NCBI RefSeq assembly: GCF_032362555.1
Contig: NC_083510.1
Coordinates: 8,025,501-8,089,500 of the forward strand
Source of the DNA: Amyelois transitella
Taxonomy: Eukaryota; Arthropoda; Insecta; Lepidoptera; Pyralidae
Direction of reading: 5' to 3'
DNA: 64,000 bases
Made by a program: the position numbers and the translations under genes. Every line of letters begins with the position of its first letter. Position 1 is the stretch's first letter. This document shows, piece after piece, positions 38,248 to 50,132 of this stretch. Below the pieces are notes generated by a model. That model was not told the origin of the DNA. It saw only the letters and a list, made by a program, of their open reading frames with translations, and searched no databases.

Positions 38248-39098
38248 ATGTTACGAAATTTAATAAAAATACCAAAAACATATGAAATTCATAAATTGCA
38301 GGTAAATGCAAAGTTTTTAATATCCTGGGAATCTTTAAAATTAAACATAAATCTTTGTTTGAAGCAAAGTTTAAAGTGTCTATATGGAGGAGTTAAAATT
38401 CTCCAATACGTTCTATTTATCCATTACCAAAATTCCTTAATGCAACTATTCAATTTGTTTATAGATGGCGACGAAGGCTGTAGCAAGTGCCACAGTAAGA
38501 GCTGTAAAAAAACGAGTGCTTCCATCCAGAGCAGCCCTTGTACTCACCCCTTCAGCTGTAAATAAAATCAAAGAAATTATGGCGAAAGAAGAAGCAAAGG
38601 GATTTCTTGGTTTAAAAGTAGGAGTTAGGCAGAGAGGGTGTAATGGTTTGTCATACACATTAGATTATGCAAAAACTAAAGACAAATTGGATGAAGAAGT
38701 AAAACAAGATGGTGTCACAATTATTATAGATAAGAAAGCCCAACTGACTCTTTTAGGTGAGTATAATATGTACACAAATTAACATTTAAGGGTTATTCCT
38801 ATAAAATTTCTATTAAAATCATGAATGTCTGCGGGAATTCCAGAAAGTCCCTTTAGTGCTCCACTATACTTTTTCAAGAATTTACTTGCCACATTTCAGC
38901 TGTTATGACAAGTAGTTTTGAGCTCTATGTTGTCAGTAAAGCAAACATATTATTTGTAAATTTTGCAAATTTTTATTATGCTTGTATGTTTCAGGAACTG
39001 AAATGGATTATGTTGAAGACAAATTGTCAGCAGAATTTGTATTCAATAACCCTAATATAAAAGGCACTTGCGGTTGTGGGGAATCTTTCAGCATATAA
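38248..39098 (+). CDS. ISCA1: Iron-sulfur cluster assembly 1 (ISCA1/MagR), mitochondrial
   Basis: Sure coding exons are 38465-38756 and 38995-39098, joined in phase 1. From the ATG at 38465 they give 131 residues starting MATKAVASATVRAVKK, like Drosophila MagR (about 130). A-type carriers take part in making [4Fe-4S] proteins in mitochondria. The three cluster-binding cysteines are present: Cys59 in RQRGCNGLSYTL, and Cys123 and Cys125 in GTCGCGESFSI. A TATAG acceptor abuts the ATG, so there is an upstream exon. The likely one, 38248-38301, ends CAG|GTAAAT and carries its own ATG (MLRNLIKIPKTYEIHKLQ) in frame with the body. The start may therefore be 18 residues earlier; which ATG is used is open. 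Confidence 0.95.
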
Positions 39099-39401
39099 AA
39101 GCATTATATTTCACTAGTATTATTTGCAAGAATCATATTTCAAAGATCTATTAAGAATAGCAACTGATCCATCATGTAACACATTTTTAAAATTCTTGCT
39201 TGTTAATCTCATTAAATGCTAGTTAGACTATGAGGAAGTCTTAAAATAACTTATGTGATAAATAGAGCACCTCTATTTTTTTAAATATTTATATGTCAGG
39301 AAAATAACAAGAACAACATGTTTATGAATTTATTTGGAAGTTTTGTAGGTTTCTAAACAAGAGATGAAGTGTATTACTTTACATCCACATTTCTGTAAAT
39401 T

Positions 39402-39407
39402 AATAAA
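39402..39407 (+). terminator. Candidate poly(A) signal of ISCA1 (AATAAA)
   Basis: First canonical AATAAA after the ISCA1 stop, about 300 bases downstream. Further AATAAA motifs occur near 40215 and 40412, so longer 3' ends are possible. Confidence 0.5.
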
Positions 39408-41397
39408 CTTACTGAACTCACATGTAAAGTAGTAAGTAAGCAATAACTTTATGACATTTGTGCTCTGATTTGTTGAAAGTGACAAGTTCCTTCTCTTTAC
39501 TCTCCTCCACCTTTAATTGCTACGGAGCATAAAAAAATCAGTTGCTCTTTTTTTTTGTAATGTTGCTACTTGTTGTGTGTTGTTGCTCTTTTGTTTTGAA
39601 ACTGTAAAATAGTGTTAGGGACATAATGCCCAAGTAGACCTATAATGGGCAACATAGAAACTGCCACTCTCAACATGGAACACTCAGAGAGCTGTGTGCT
39701 ATTTGCCATATTTTAAAGAAACGTAAAATTAAAAGCTTCTCTGTTATTAGACATACCATTTAGAATGATAGGAATGGAATGGATATCAGTAAGTTTATGA
39801 ATCAACTGTAAGAGATCGAAAAATAGGTTGTAAGATAATACAATTTATCTCTCATTTAAAATCCTGTGAAAGTTTATAAACATGAGTTCTTGTTATTTTC
39901 CAGAGACATATTTAAAACAATTGGGTCAACCTGTGAATATAAAAAGCAAATAGGATTTTTAGCATATAATTTACCATGTGTGGAGAGGCCAAGTAGGTAG
40001 GAAAGGAAATTCAGGACATCATTTCTTAATAGAACCTTAGCTTCTATTTTAAGAAGGAGAATGGATATCCTGGCATTCATATGGAAGCCCAGGCGGAGAA
40101 GCTGAAATACTGTGATCATTTTTGGATCCAAATGTGTATATTGTTTTTGTTGTAGCACCTACCATTGTATAGTTTTAACATTTTAATTAGGTCTGTACAT
40201 TTTTGTAGAAAGTAGAATAAATTATGGATAATAGAAAAATTGATATACTTATTGCATTATGTATTTATTGTTTTTATTCTGCCACTTGCTAGTTGTGTAA
40301 ACCCATACTAAATGCAAAAGCTAGTTTGTTTGTTTTTTACCTGTTCACAGTTAAACCACTAACCCAATCCGGATTGGAGTACAGAGCCGCAGGTGAAAGC
40401 TAACTAATAGTCAATAAAGCTGGCAACTTCATATAAACAAATTTAATTCCTTTACAACTGCCAATGTAACCAAAACGAGTTGCAAAAAGTGTGTAGGTAA
40501 CTAGGTACTACATATATGAAAAATAACAAACATCTTAAAAATGTCCGCCTTTAGAATAGAATTTCTTTCTCAATGGATGTCGTAAAACGCGTTTACTAAG
40601 GAAACAAATTCATCTAGTGCATGCTTCTAAATACCTACCTACATTGTGTTAGTTATTTCTCTTTTCATACAGGCTAATAAACTTAGAATTTTTCTTTAAG
40701 GCGTTAGCAACCTGTAACTATATGGGTATAGGTACTAGCTGTTGCCCGCGACTTCGTCCGCGTAAATTATCCATCGCCTAAAAAGATTCCCAAGTTTGTA
40801 GCTTTACATAACATTTTTGCTTTCTATTATTCATTTTAAGTGTCCCTCTACCCATTTCTGTCAAAAATACTTAATGTACAGAAAAAATATTTTTACTGTT
40901 TTATTATATGTATAGATGAATCTCGATTCCATGATCAGCTAAATATTGCCTTAGTATTTTCAACTTTTTCAAATACTCTGTCTATATCTATGTCCCGTAA
41001 GGGATATAAGATAAGAATAAGTTAAGCTGTGGGTAAAGGATCTGGAAATAAGGCCACAAACAAAAGTTCCGCTAAATGAGCCCAGCCGATTTCAAGTTTG
41101 ATTAAGACAAACTAACAGAAATAGATTTTTATAGATATGCTATAGCCGCGAAGTTTTTAAAATTACACCTCTTTTGGGGCAATCGGGTTAATATTTTTAA
41201 GTTAATACAACTAACGTAAATAGGTAGATAAGGATTTAAGCTAAAAATACTAGGTTAATTCAAAACATAAATACTAAAAATAGGTAGGTACGTTATTTAA
41301 ATACTTAGTAAATGAATGATTTGAATGACAAGAGTTGACACGATGACAAGTGAACGAGTGACTTCAAGAGTGTTTTTGTCCCCCTTGCGCAAATAAG
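39408..41397. other. Intergenic region between ISCA1 and PAIP1
   Basis: AT-rich, with no supportable gene. It holds a Helitron-type tail (40735-40765) and a short CCCGTAAGGGATATAAG piece near 40993 that resembles family 1. Small ORFs near 39.9-40.2 kb have no recognisable domain. Confidence 0.5.
40735..40800 (-). mobile_element. Helitron 3' end fragment
   Basis: The reverse complement ends ACGCGGACGAAGTCGCGGGC, AACAGCTAG and then T, the same tail as the Lep1-type copy at 6123-6788. The 5' extent is unclear. Confidence 0.6.
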
Positions 41398-41415
41398 ATG
41401 GAGGCACTGCTGTAA
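41398..41415 (+). promoter_or_regulatory. Possible 5-codon upstream ORF of PAIP1
   Basis: ATG GAG GCA CTG CTG TAA, about 130 bases before the PAIP1 ATG. It matters only if the transcript starts upstream of it, which is not known. Confidence 0.35.
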
Positions 41416-41540
41416 ATTGGAAAGTATTTCTCTTTGTTTACGTGTCGATTTCGTCGTACGATTAGAAAAATCGCTTAAAACCTTTCCCAGTATATGGAAT
41501 TAATTAAAAGAAGGTCTTCTTCAGTTTTGTTAAAAACTAT

Positions 41541-41549
41541 ATGAAATGA
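41541..41549 (+). promoter_or_regulatory. Minimal upstream ORF overlapping the PAIP1 start
   Basis: ATG AAA TGA ends inside the PAIP1 start codon: the ATG at 41546-41548 overlaps the TGA at 41547-41549. The upstream ATG has T at -3 (weak context) and the main ATG has G at -3. Confidence 0.5.
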
Positions 41550-44500
41550 ATAACGGAGAGATTGGTGGAACCAGGGGCAGAGGCCGAGGCTGGCAACCTG
41601 ATAACCAGCCACGGGAGCTACGCCGGCCGAGGATCGTTAACGATGAAGCTAGAGGTATTATTATTATTCAATTCTGTTTCGTTAATCAAACTTTCACAGA
41701 TCGTAGCCAATTCATTGCAATGTGACGTCGTCATAAACGGACAGTAATTACGTTCTGCATAATTACAATACTTTAGGAGAAAGTAAGAATTTTCATTTCC
41801 AATGACGTTATTCAGTCTGACTGAATTTGCCGGTGGTGCTCGAAATTTGATTGCAGTGCAATTTTGTGGGTTTTTAGGTCACTTTGATTCATACAACAAT
41901 TCATACTAAAATATTCAATTCTTGTTTTAGTGGCAACTGAGGCGCCGAAATCCAATCTGTCAGCAGAGGCTAAAGAATGGTACCCTCCGAATTATACACC
42001 CCAGGTGGCACCAGCTTATGCAGCTGATCCAGCTCCCTACCGGCCTCAACGGTTTTCTGTGCAAGATAGACTCCGACAAGCTTCAGACCAGAATCGTTAT
42101 AATTTTGACCAAATGTCATACTCGCTTGAAGAAGCTGAAAATATGGATATACGTGTATGTGAATATTTTTTATATTTTTTAATTATTATTAATTGTATAC
42201 TGTGATAAATTTATTGTATCCATGCCATGATTATATTAGTTTCCTCTGTGGAAGCATACCCCTGAATCCATTATTAACAGGGTTATATTACATAAATTTC
42301 AGAACTATTTAGGTACTAAGCTGATATTATTTACAGTGTCACATTACTGACCTTATTTTGAGAATAGGATGGGTTATCACTTTGGACCAAATATGTTTTT
42401 GTTTATCTAACTAATTTTTGTTGAATATGAATTAAGCACAGCTTGAAAATCTTAAAGACTAGGTATATGGCTCTTATAAAATAACCTTGCTATAATTTGT
42501 CAATTAATAGTTATTTGTATATTATTGACTAAATATTTATTTTTTGTGGTTTAGATATAATGACATGTTTTCTGTATCCAATGGATTTAGGTTAGGATCA
42601 GACACCTTATCAGTGGTTTCCATAACCTGCAAATTCATTGTGAAATCTACACATATATTGTAAACCCTATCACAAAAAAATAAGTGCTAACAAAGTGGAA
42701 CAGTTATAGTTCATACCCTATACAATCCAAAACACTTGGACAAACAATACATTAATTTTACATTAAAACATAATGGCTTAAAATCAGGCCACTCCATTTT
42801 ACTAAAATACATCCAGTACAGTTATTCAACAATATAATATGTAAAAATGATATTTAAAAAGAACTGAAATTTACTTAAGAAGAAAGATATTTAAGCAATC
42901 GGAGTATTAATATTTTGTGTTTATTTTAGGAGAACATTGCCAACCTAATTACGGTGATGTGCGAGATAACTTTCGACCCTGGCAAGTTCGACACACTGTG
43001 CGGCCCCCTTGTAGATTCTTTTGCTTCCACCCTACACGACACCAATTACACTAGGGCTCTTGTCGAGGCTATCGTCAATCAGGTTTGTTTTTTAATTATA
43101 TAAAGGGAAAGAAAAGTAAACTAAATGTTGTTCCTATTATAATTACCTATTGTTCATCCCATAAACAGTATACAGAATCCGTGATTACGTAAGAACATTT
43201 TTAGCTGGATGGTTTAGAAATGGAATTGAGATCCAAAAATAGTGACAGGTTGTTAGCCCATCATCTAAAAGAAAAATCCCTAGTTTCTAAGCCTATGATT
43301 GACTTTTATAATTTTTATGGGTAGTGAAGCAGCTAGCCTGGCACATACATACATATAATCACGGCTATACCTTACAGGGTTGACAAAAGCAAACAATCTC
43401 GAAAATATTGAAAGGCCACATTAACATGTATGAACTAATGATGGAAATGAGATTGAAATTGTGACAGGTTGCTAGCTCATCGCCTCAAAAAAGAATCTCA
43501 AATTTATCCAGCCTTAGCTGACACAATTTTATGATTTTTTCAAGATCAGTTGTGAAAGTCTGAATTGAATACATTGATAAATTTATATAAAGGGCAGCTC
43601 TTCACGTTAATTACGTAGTATGCAGTTTAGCTAGTGGTGAAAATCCATAAAATCAGCTAGATTGAGGTCAAACACAATGCTGAATAAAATAACATAAAGT
43701 GTATCGCTGACCAATTTGTATATTCAAAAAATGATTGTTAGGCTTTAAGGCTAATCCACCACTATCATTGCTTAATCTTTGAGAGTGAATCATTATAGAT
43801 ATCTCTAATTTCAAAAATATTTCTACTATTTCAGTCTATAGGCGAAGCGAACTTCCGATACAACGGCGCCCGGCTATGTTCCATGTACGACTCCGTGGCG
43901 ACCCCTGAGGAGTCGACATTCCGCGCGTGCCTGTTGGAGCGCTGCTCGACCGAGGAGAACAAGATCATTAGCGGTGTGGAGACGTCGGAGGAAAACATGC
44001 GAGGATTCGCCATGTTTTTGGCTGAGATCTACACTCAGCTTGAGGATAATCAGGTATGTTGAACATTTTCAGCTGCAGACTTATTAGTTAAGCTTTTTTT
44101 AAATTGTAATTTACAGTATCTTACAATGTTTTCTTCCCAGCATATTAGTGTATTGTTAAAATCCATTGTATTGTTGGCTATATGCCTATTGTATGGTTTT
44201 CCACTTTGATCTAGATGTGACGCATCTGGTCCTTTATAATGTTTATTTTTCTTTATTAATTTTATTCAGTAAACAGTTTGTAATAACCTGAAAATTATTA
44301 GTAATTACTAGTAAGTTACGTCATATATTTCTTATTTTCAGAGAGGCAGAATTAAGACTTTAGGAGAAAGTCTGTGTAAGGTGTTACTCCACTTGTTAGA
44401 CACTGACAAGGAAGTTAATATCAAAGCAGTCTGCCAGCTATTAAAAGTAAGTAAAGTTATATGAGCTAGTATCCCGCATTATATCTCAGCTTTTCATACA

Positions 44501-46674
44501 TCTGAATTACTACGCACTTTTCTTATTTTGCTTGACATCAGTAACATTTATATTTCAAGCCGTGTGTGTGGATGAAGGAAGGTTTCAGCTAAATTGTTGA
44601 AACAAAATATATTTGCCTTAATGCCCTTGTTTGACAATCCTATGTTAACCAAATCATTATTTCTAAAAAATTACATAAATGTCAATTTTCATTAGTTATA
44701 TTTTTCCTTATAGTGATGTGTTTAACATGCATACAAAAGTAACAGTAATCTGATATGCTTCATACATTTATATTTTCCATGCATTTGTCTCGATTCGAAA
44801 CCTAGCCTAATGTGAAACGAACCTTTCCCTGATCGGCCTGGGTTTTGGATGTTTATCTATCTATGTATTTATTATCCACATCCACACTTGTACATGTATT
44901 TTTGTATGTTTGTGTGGAATAAACTCAAAAACTACTGGTCCGATTTTGATAAAATTTGGCACAGATATAGAATAGACCTTCAAAAGTGACATAGGCATAA
45001 ATTTGTTTTGAAATAAATTAGTTTTCAGGTAGAACAATATGTCCACCCGTGCGAAGCCGGGGCGGGCCGCTAGTCAAATATATTATCGTTGAGAACTTTG
45101 TTCGAGACTAGTTCATTGTATGTAATTCGTCCCGTATATACATATTTATTAATTTGTTATTTCGTGATCAGCTGTCGGGCATCGCGCTCGACGCGGACTG
45201 CCCGGCGGGCATGCACGCCGCGTTCGAGCGGCTGAAGCTGCGCGCGCAGCTGCCCGCCGTGCGCGCCGTGGTCGCGCTGCGCGCCGCGCGCTGGGGGCTC
45301 GCCGGACACGAGCCCGAGCCCGCCTCGGACCACGCCCAGCCCAGATACGCAGGTACGGGTCACCTCTAGCATTCCACCGCGCTGCTTCTTCGGTTGCGCA
45401 GGCTCGGGTCGAGTTTCAGGGACGAAAAACAATGTAACGTGCGGGTGACTAACGACTGATTGATATAATTTTTTTTAATCTAATTAATTTCAAACAGAGT
45501 GCAACTGAAAACTAAAATGAGACAGAGCTGGCTCTATCATAAAGCAAGAAAGAGCGACTATTCAAGGCATCAAAATCTTCGTATTTTTGCAAGGCCGCAA
45601 ATTTATTCGACAAAAAAACCAAGGCCCAAAAAATATGATTTACTTTTACTTTACTTTGTGTAATGGCCTGTGACCTGTGTTATTTACTGATTTTTTTTTC
45701 TTTATGTACATGTATTTTTCTGTCAAAGAGACTAATTTCTATGAATGTACTGATTCTAACCAATATGTTTATATCAGTGAACGGATCCCCAGAGGGCGGG
45801 TACCTGGCGGACGGGCACGCGCTGACGGCGGAGGAGGCCGCCTTCCTGCAGAGCAACCTGCCGCCCGCGCACGCCACGCCGGCGCTGGACGACGACATAC
45901 TGTGAGTACACTGACTAACAGGTAACAGGAGCTAGACGTCGCGAAACTTGATATGCTAGCCGTTGAATCTGAGGATGCTGAAAACAGGACATAGTAGGGA
46001 AAGTAAAGTCTGAAGGCGGGCCCCGAAGTGGAGGATGCCACCGGAAAGACTACAGAGCTAAAAAGCTTCATTCGGAGTCAAGAAAAGGTGCGTGGTTCGA
46101 CGAAATAACCGGAAGGTCGGTAGATCCATGGGGTTATGATGGCCTAATGTTTTATTCTATGGTCACACTTTACACCATTATATCTGTCACCATCACCACA
46201 GATTGCTCGTACGGTGACGGAAAACATCTTGATAAAACGTGCACATCCATGCAACTGGATGTGCCCATCCTCATTCCCCCGCACAGGTTCCAGAAGGTCA
46301 GAAGTGGCTTCATGCAAAAATTTAACGAACTACGATTAAATAATCCGAGATTTTGGTTATATGCGCACCTTGGGCTTTTCTCCAGAAAGGCCAAAGTTAT
46401 CACCGGCTCAGTTACTACTCACTACAGACATACATTTAGTCTATTCTAGGTAGATAAACTCATGGGCTCACAGTCGACACGTTGTATAGCTGCTGCTTGA
46501 ATGAAAGTAAACGACGCAGAACCTTAAAAATGGATTGCACTCATTGGTTAGTAATATTTATTTTGAATCAATAGCGAGGAACTGGAGAACGAGGCGTGGG
46601 ACACCGGCATGGACGCGGAGATGCAGGCCGGCTTCCTAGAGTTCCTGAAGATCTCCAACCAGATCAAGCGATAA
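41546..46674 (+). CDS. PAIP1: Polyadenylate-binding protein-interacting protein 1 (PAIP1)
   Basis: Eight exons in phase: 41546-41654, 41931-42154, 42930-43082, 43835-44053, 44342-44446, 45172-45352, 45778-45901 and 46575-46674, giving 404 residues (human long form 479). PAIP1 binds PABP and eIF4A/eIF3 and promotes translation of the closed-loop mRNA. The N-terminus is Arg/Gly-rich (GGTRGRGRGW). A PAM2 motif SNLSAEAKEWYPPNY at 44-58 matches the human SKLS..APEFYP.GY pattern and should bind the PABP MLLE domain. A helical MIF4G-type region follows from about 112 to 300 (ENIANLITVMCEITFD, GEANFRYNGARLCSMYD). The acidic tail MDAEMQAGFLEFLKISNQIK fits the C-terminal PABP-binding region. Exons 6 and 7 are strikingly GC-rich and Ala-rich against their AT-rich introns. 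Confidence 0.92.
43195..43530 (+). repeat. Two diverged family 1 repeat copies in tandem
   Basis: The first piece (about 43200-43330) has GTGACAGGTTGTTAGCCCAT and CTAAAAGAAAAATCCC. The second (43346-43530) has CATACATACATATAATCACG, GTGACAGGTTGCTAGCTCAT and AAAAAAGAATCTCAAATTTA. Both are worn. They lie in PAIP1 intron 3. Confidence 0.65.
44785..45150 (+). mobile_element. SINE copy split by a Helitron
   Basis: The left part (44785-44874) has the B-box remnant CGATTCGAAACC, then AACGAACCTTTCCCTGATC, GGCCTGGGTTTTGGATG and TATTTATTA. The right part (45074-45150) has AATATATTATCGTTGAG and TAATTCGTCCCGTATATACA. Together they follow the SINE at 13385-13633, but the tRNA A box is missing. The gap between them is exactly one Helitron. 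It lies in PAIP1 intron 5. Confidence 0.78.
44875..45073 (+). mobile_element. Non-autonomous Helitron, second family (199 bp)
   Basis: It begins TCCACATCCACACTTG, contains AAACTCAAAAACTACTGGTC and CGATTTTGATAAAATTTGG, and ends CACCCGTGCGAAGCCGGG, GCGGGCCGCTAG. The base before TC is A and the base after CTAG is T, the Helitron A|T target. Its removal restores SINE sequence without duplicated bases. Confidence 0.85.
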
Positions 46675-46740
46675 CCAGCGTCCCTCGCCGCCCCGCAGAC
46701 CAAGCGGCCCTAGACTAGGAGAGAAAATGTATAAAAAAAC

Positions 46741-46746
46741 AATAAA
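46741..46746 (+). terminator. Proximal poly(A) signal of PAIP1 (AATAAA)
   Basis: Sixty-seven bases after the stop codon. A distal cluster of AATAAA-type motifs near 49655-49690 could give a 3 kb 3' UTR. Confidence 0.6.
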
Positions 46747-46850
46747 AACTATAAAACTACAAAAAGATCCCGTTATATGTTTGTAGTTAAGTGAATGGTA
46801 TAGTGCTTTTCTTGTTGGTTAGTGTAATCTTAAACATGCAGTTGGATGTA

Positions 46851-46934
46851 TACGCAAATATTGCTTGAAAGGTAATATTTACATGTCTTTGATACGCAAA
46901 TATTGCTTGAAAGGTAATATTTACATGTCTTTGA
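46851..46934. repeat. Perfect tandem duplication, 2 x 42 bp
   Basis: The unit TACGCAAATATTGCTTGAAA, then GGTAATATTTACATGTCTTT and GA, occurs twice back to back without a mismatch, downstream of the proximal PAIP1 poly(A) signal. Confidence 0.95.
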
Positions 46935-49900
46935 TTTTTTTAAACAAGCCATTTTGCTTGTCTGATTGGCTGCCTACACAATTGTACAAAAAAATATGTA
47001 ATACAAATTACAAAACCTTTTCCATGATATGTACTATAACATTCACTATGACTGTATAAATATATTGTGAGCAGTAAGAAATTACCATTCTAGGAGGATA
47101 TTCTCGAATTATGATTGTTAGTAGCACTTCTTAGCAACCTTGGTTGCTATTCTATCGAAAACGAATTAGGCTTTTCAGATTTTCCTAACGCCCCATTAAA
47201 AATGTACCTTCAAAAATGGATTACCTTTCAAACTCTATGTGCTACCTGACATTAGCTCTAAAATGAAAATCCATAAATTACGTCATATGGTTATTATGAC
47301 CAAAGCAAAAAAAAAACGATTTTCATGACATTGTATTTTACAATACTTTTTTCTTGGTTTATTTTCATTTCATTTTTATCCGAACTACATTTTGACCTAA
47401 TACATAAAATTCGGCGATCGCTACAACTTTGTATGAAAAAAAGATTCGCTCGACTAGCATCAAACCATACAGGTAATTAATTTAACCCAAGCTTAGCTAA
47501 TTTTATAATTCCTTTTTTCTAGAAAAAGTAAAACGTTCGTAACTTCTATAACATAATAATTGGTGTACTTTACTTTGTGTGTAGATTTATTAGTGGAAGT
47601 CTTGGTCTGGTATCGGGCGTTGTGTTTACGTATAAGAAACAATGCATTTTAAAGACTCGTTTACCCTATTTGTGGTTTGTATATTTGATCACTAATGTTG
47701 AAAGAATATTAATATTTTATTTATACGTAAACACATCAATTGCAACAAAGGAATAAAATGCGTGGACTAAATGTAAACAAGTTTTACATAGTTCTTTTTT
47801 AGATTACTAAAATGTAAAGAAAAACGTCAAGATTCGGGTACATAATGTGAACTAAATCGTATTGTTGCTCCCACCACGGAACATTGACGGCCATATTGAG
47901 AGCCATTTGCTTCTTGTTTACATTTTGTCTGTCGAATAATAAATAATATTTAGTGATCTCATATTTTCTCCATTTATTTTTCTATTGATGAATAGAAATC
48001 AACGCATAGGCAATGACTTTCTTCACATTTGTAAACAAGATAAAAAATGTTGAGACAAGTCTAACATCAGAAATATGAAATATTGTTTATTTACCTACAA
48101 TCAACTTCCATTCCACTGCGTCCAATGATAATATCCTAAACTGAGGAAAACTTGTGTTTAACATTGGATGGCTGAGTTGTTCATATCATTTAAAAGAAGT
48201 TTCTAAATCAGGTGGAAAATACCGATGAACCGTTAATGAAGATTATTTTATTGCGGTATTGGATGCATGACTGAAATAACAACATATTTTTGTTTTCCAT
48301 CTGAAATCGAAACTTTACATAAAATTGACATGAATTTTCAAATATCGCTGCGAGTTTTTTTAAGTAATCTCGATGATTTTAAAGTAATATTTCTGAACAA
48401 TTTATCCAGTAATTATAAAATGTCGAATCATTTTAGATTATATTAGAATTTCGGAAGCACAAAGATGTTTAAGATTTTTGGTGCATTACTTAGTTTTTAT
48501 TGAATGGTCATTAGGTTTGTAGTAGTTCTTACTGCGATAAATTGTTTCTTATATGATCATTGTGACTCAACAACATAAACTTGGAATTATTTATGCCATC
48601 TATGAATTATAAATTGACATCCATGAATATTTGTAGAAAAAGGTATCTGGTACCTTTTAATGATTTTAAGCTACCCCATCTTATTATTACATTTATGAAA
48701 TCAACTAATGAGTCACATATTACTTGTACGAACTTGTCTCGGTAAATTTTATTTTGAGCTTGGCTTATATCTGAGTTTATTTTTTAGTTCTATACCAGTG
48801 TTGTAATCCCAAGTTAGTCAAGTGGCAATGGCAACTAACATGTTACATTCATATGAATTCATTGCAGCAAAAACTGAGAGATGCCACCAAATGAACTAAA
48901 TGCCAAATTTATGTTAAACTTCGTTGTGATTTTAAAATGCCTATTCGATATGAGTGAGATAGTGAGTGATAGTTGCCTTGAGTGCTAGATATATTTTAAT
49001 CAATGACCTAATTGCTGGTTTAAATGAATAAATAGCACAAAATAAACAGATTACAGAGAGAAAGCTTAAAGTTCTCAAAATATTTTTATAGATAAGGCGT
49101 GATACTAGCGATAGTGTTTCAAGTTTAAGCACTTATTCCACTTGACTAAGTTCTCTCTATCTAATCATTGGAAGTTTCCGGTTGCATCCTCCAGGACTAT
49201 ACTTTAAGGCTTATTCCATATTTACTTGCGATCTTGTCTCTTTTAAAAATTTTCCTGTCTCAACCCAATTTTTCTCAAACTCAATAGTATTTCGCTCTCA
49301 AAAGCATACGTTACTGAATCAAGGGGAATACGCATATTTCATATTCATCGATGAACCTCAGCGCAGATTGGTTAATCAAGTACACATTTTATGAAGCGCC
49401 TTGTCTGTACTCTATTTATTTTGTGTAAATAGTGAATATTGTGCTTTCAAAATACACATATAGCAATAAAATGAGTACCTACCTGCAGATATAAGTCATA
49501 CAAGTAATTTTTGCTGTTAGTTCAAGCGCTGATAAATAATACATTTTTGATATATTTATGCAATACTGGATTTATTTATTTGAAGCAATTAGGAAAATGT
49601 TTATAATATTCCATTGTATTTTTGTTGCAGTGATATTATGAATGTTATAAGAATAAATGGATATTTTAATAAAAGTCATTTAAATAAAATAATGTTGTTT
49701 TATTTTTCCTTTAATAAATAACAGATCATTTGCACTTATGTTTGGTACCTAAATATTTAAAAAATATATAAATACAGATAAAGATAATGAAATGAGTTTC
49801 ACCCTGTACATTTTTTTTATTTTTACTCGTATCCCCGATGATATGCTTTAATATTATTATCAATTCAAAATTACTTACCCTTTTTATGAGGTGAACTTAT

Positions 49901-49948
49901 TGAGGTACTTTACCTATCTACCTACCCATATTTTTTATAATATTATTA
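46935..49948. other. Intergenic or long 3' UTR of PAIP1
   Basis: Three kilobases of AT-rich sequence with no supportable ORF and little sign of repeats. The scarcity of repeats and the AATAAA cluster at its far end fit an extended PAIP1 3' UTR, but this is inference. Confidence 0.45.
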
Positions 49949-49954
49949 TTTATT
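49949..49954 (-). terminator. Poly(A) signal of D2hgdh copy A (AATAAA on minus)
   Basis: TTTATT on the plus strand, with a second overlapping match at 49953-49958, about 180 bases past the stop of the minus-strand gene. Confidence 0.55.
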
Positions 49955-50132
49955 TATTTTTGAGCCAGCCTGACATGCTCATTATGCAATTTCTTCATAT
50001 TTTTAATGATACAATATAAAAATTTTACTTCTTTTGGGACTTTTCAAGTCTACATAAATAGATTATAATAGTCATAAAGAGCACGTTACCTACGTAGCAG
50101 ACATTCTGACAAACATTCTGGTTAGGTAGGTA

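Noticed and set aside
39874-40158. 94-codon minus-strand ORF downstream of ISCA1
   Set aside because: No motif, no start or splice context and low-complexity hydrophobic content.
46147-46449. 100-codon plus-strand ORF in PAIP1 intron 7
   Set aside because: No recognisable domain. It lies inside an intron whose flanking exons join cleanly in phase.
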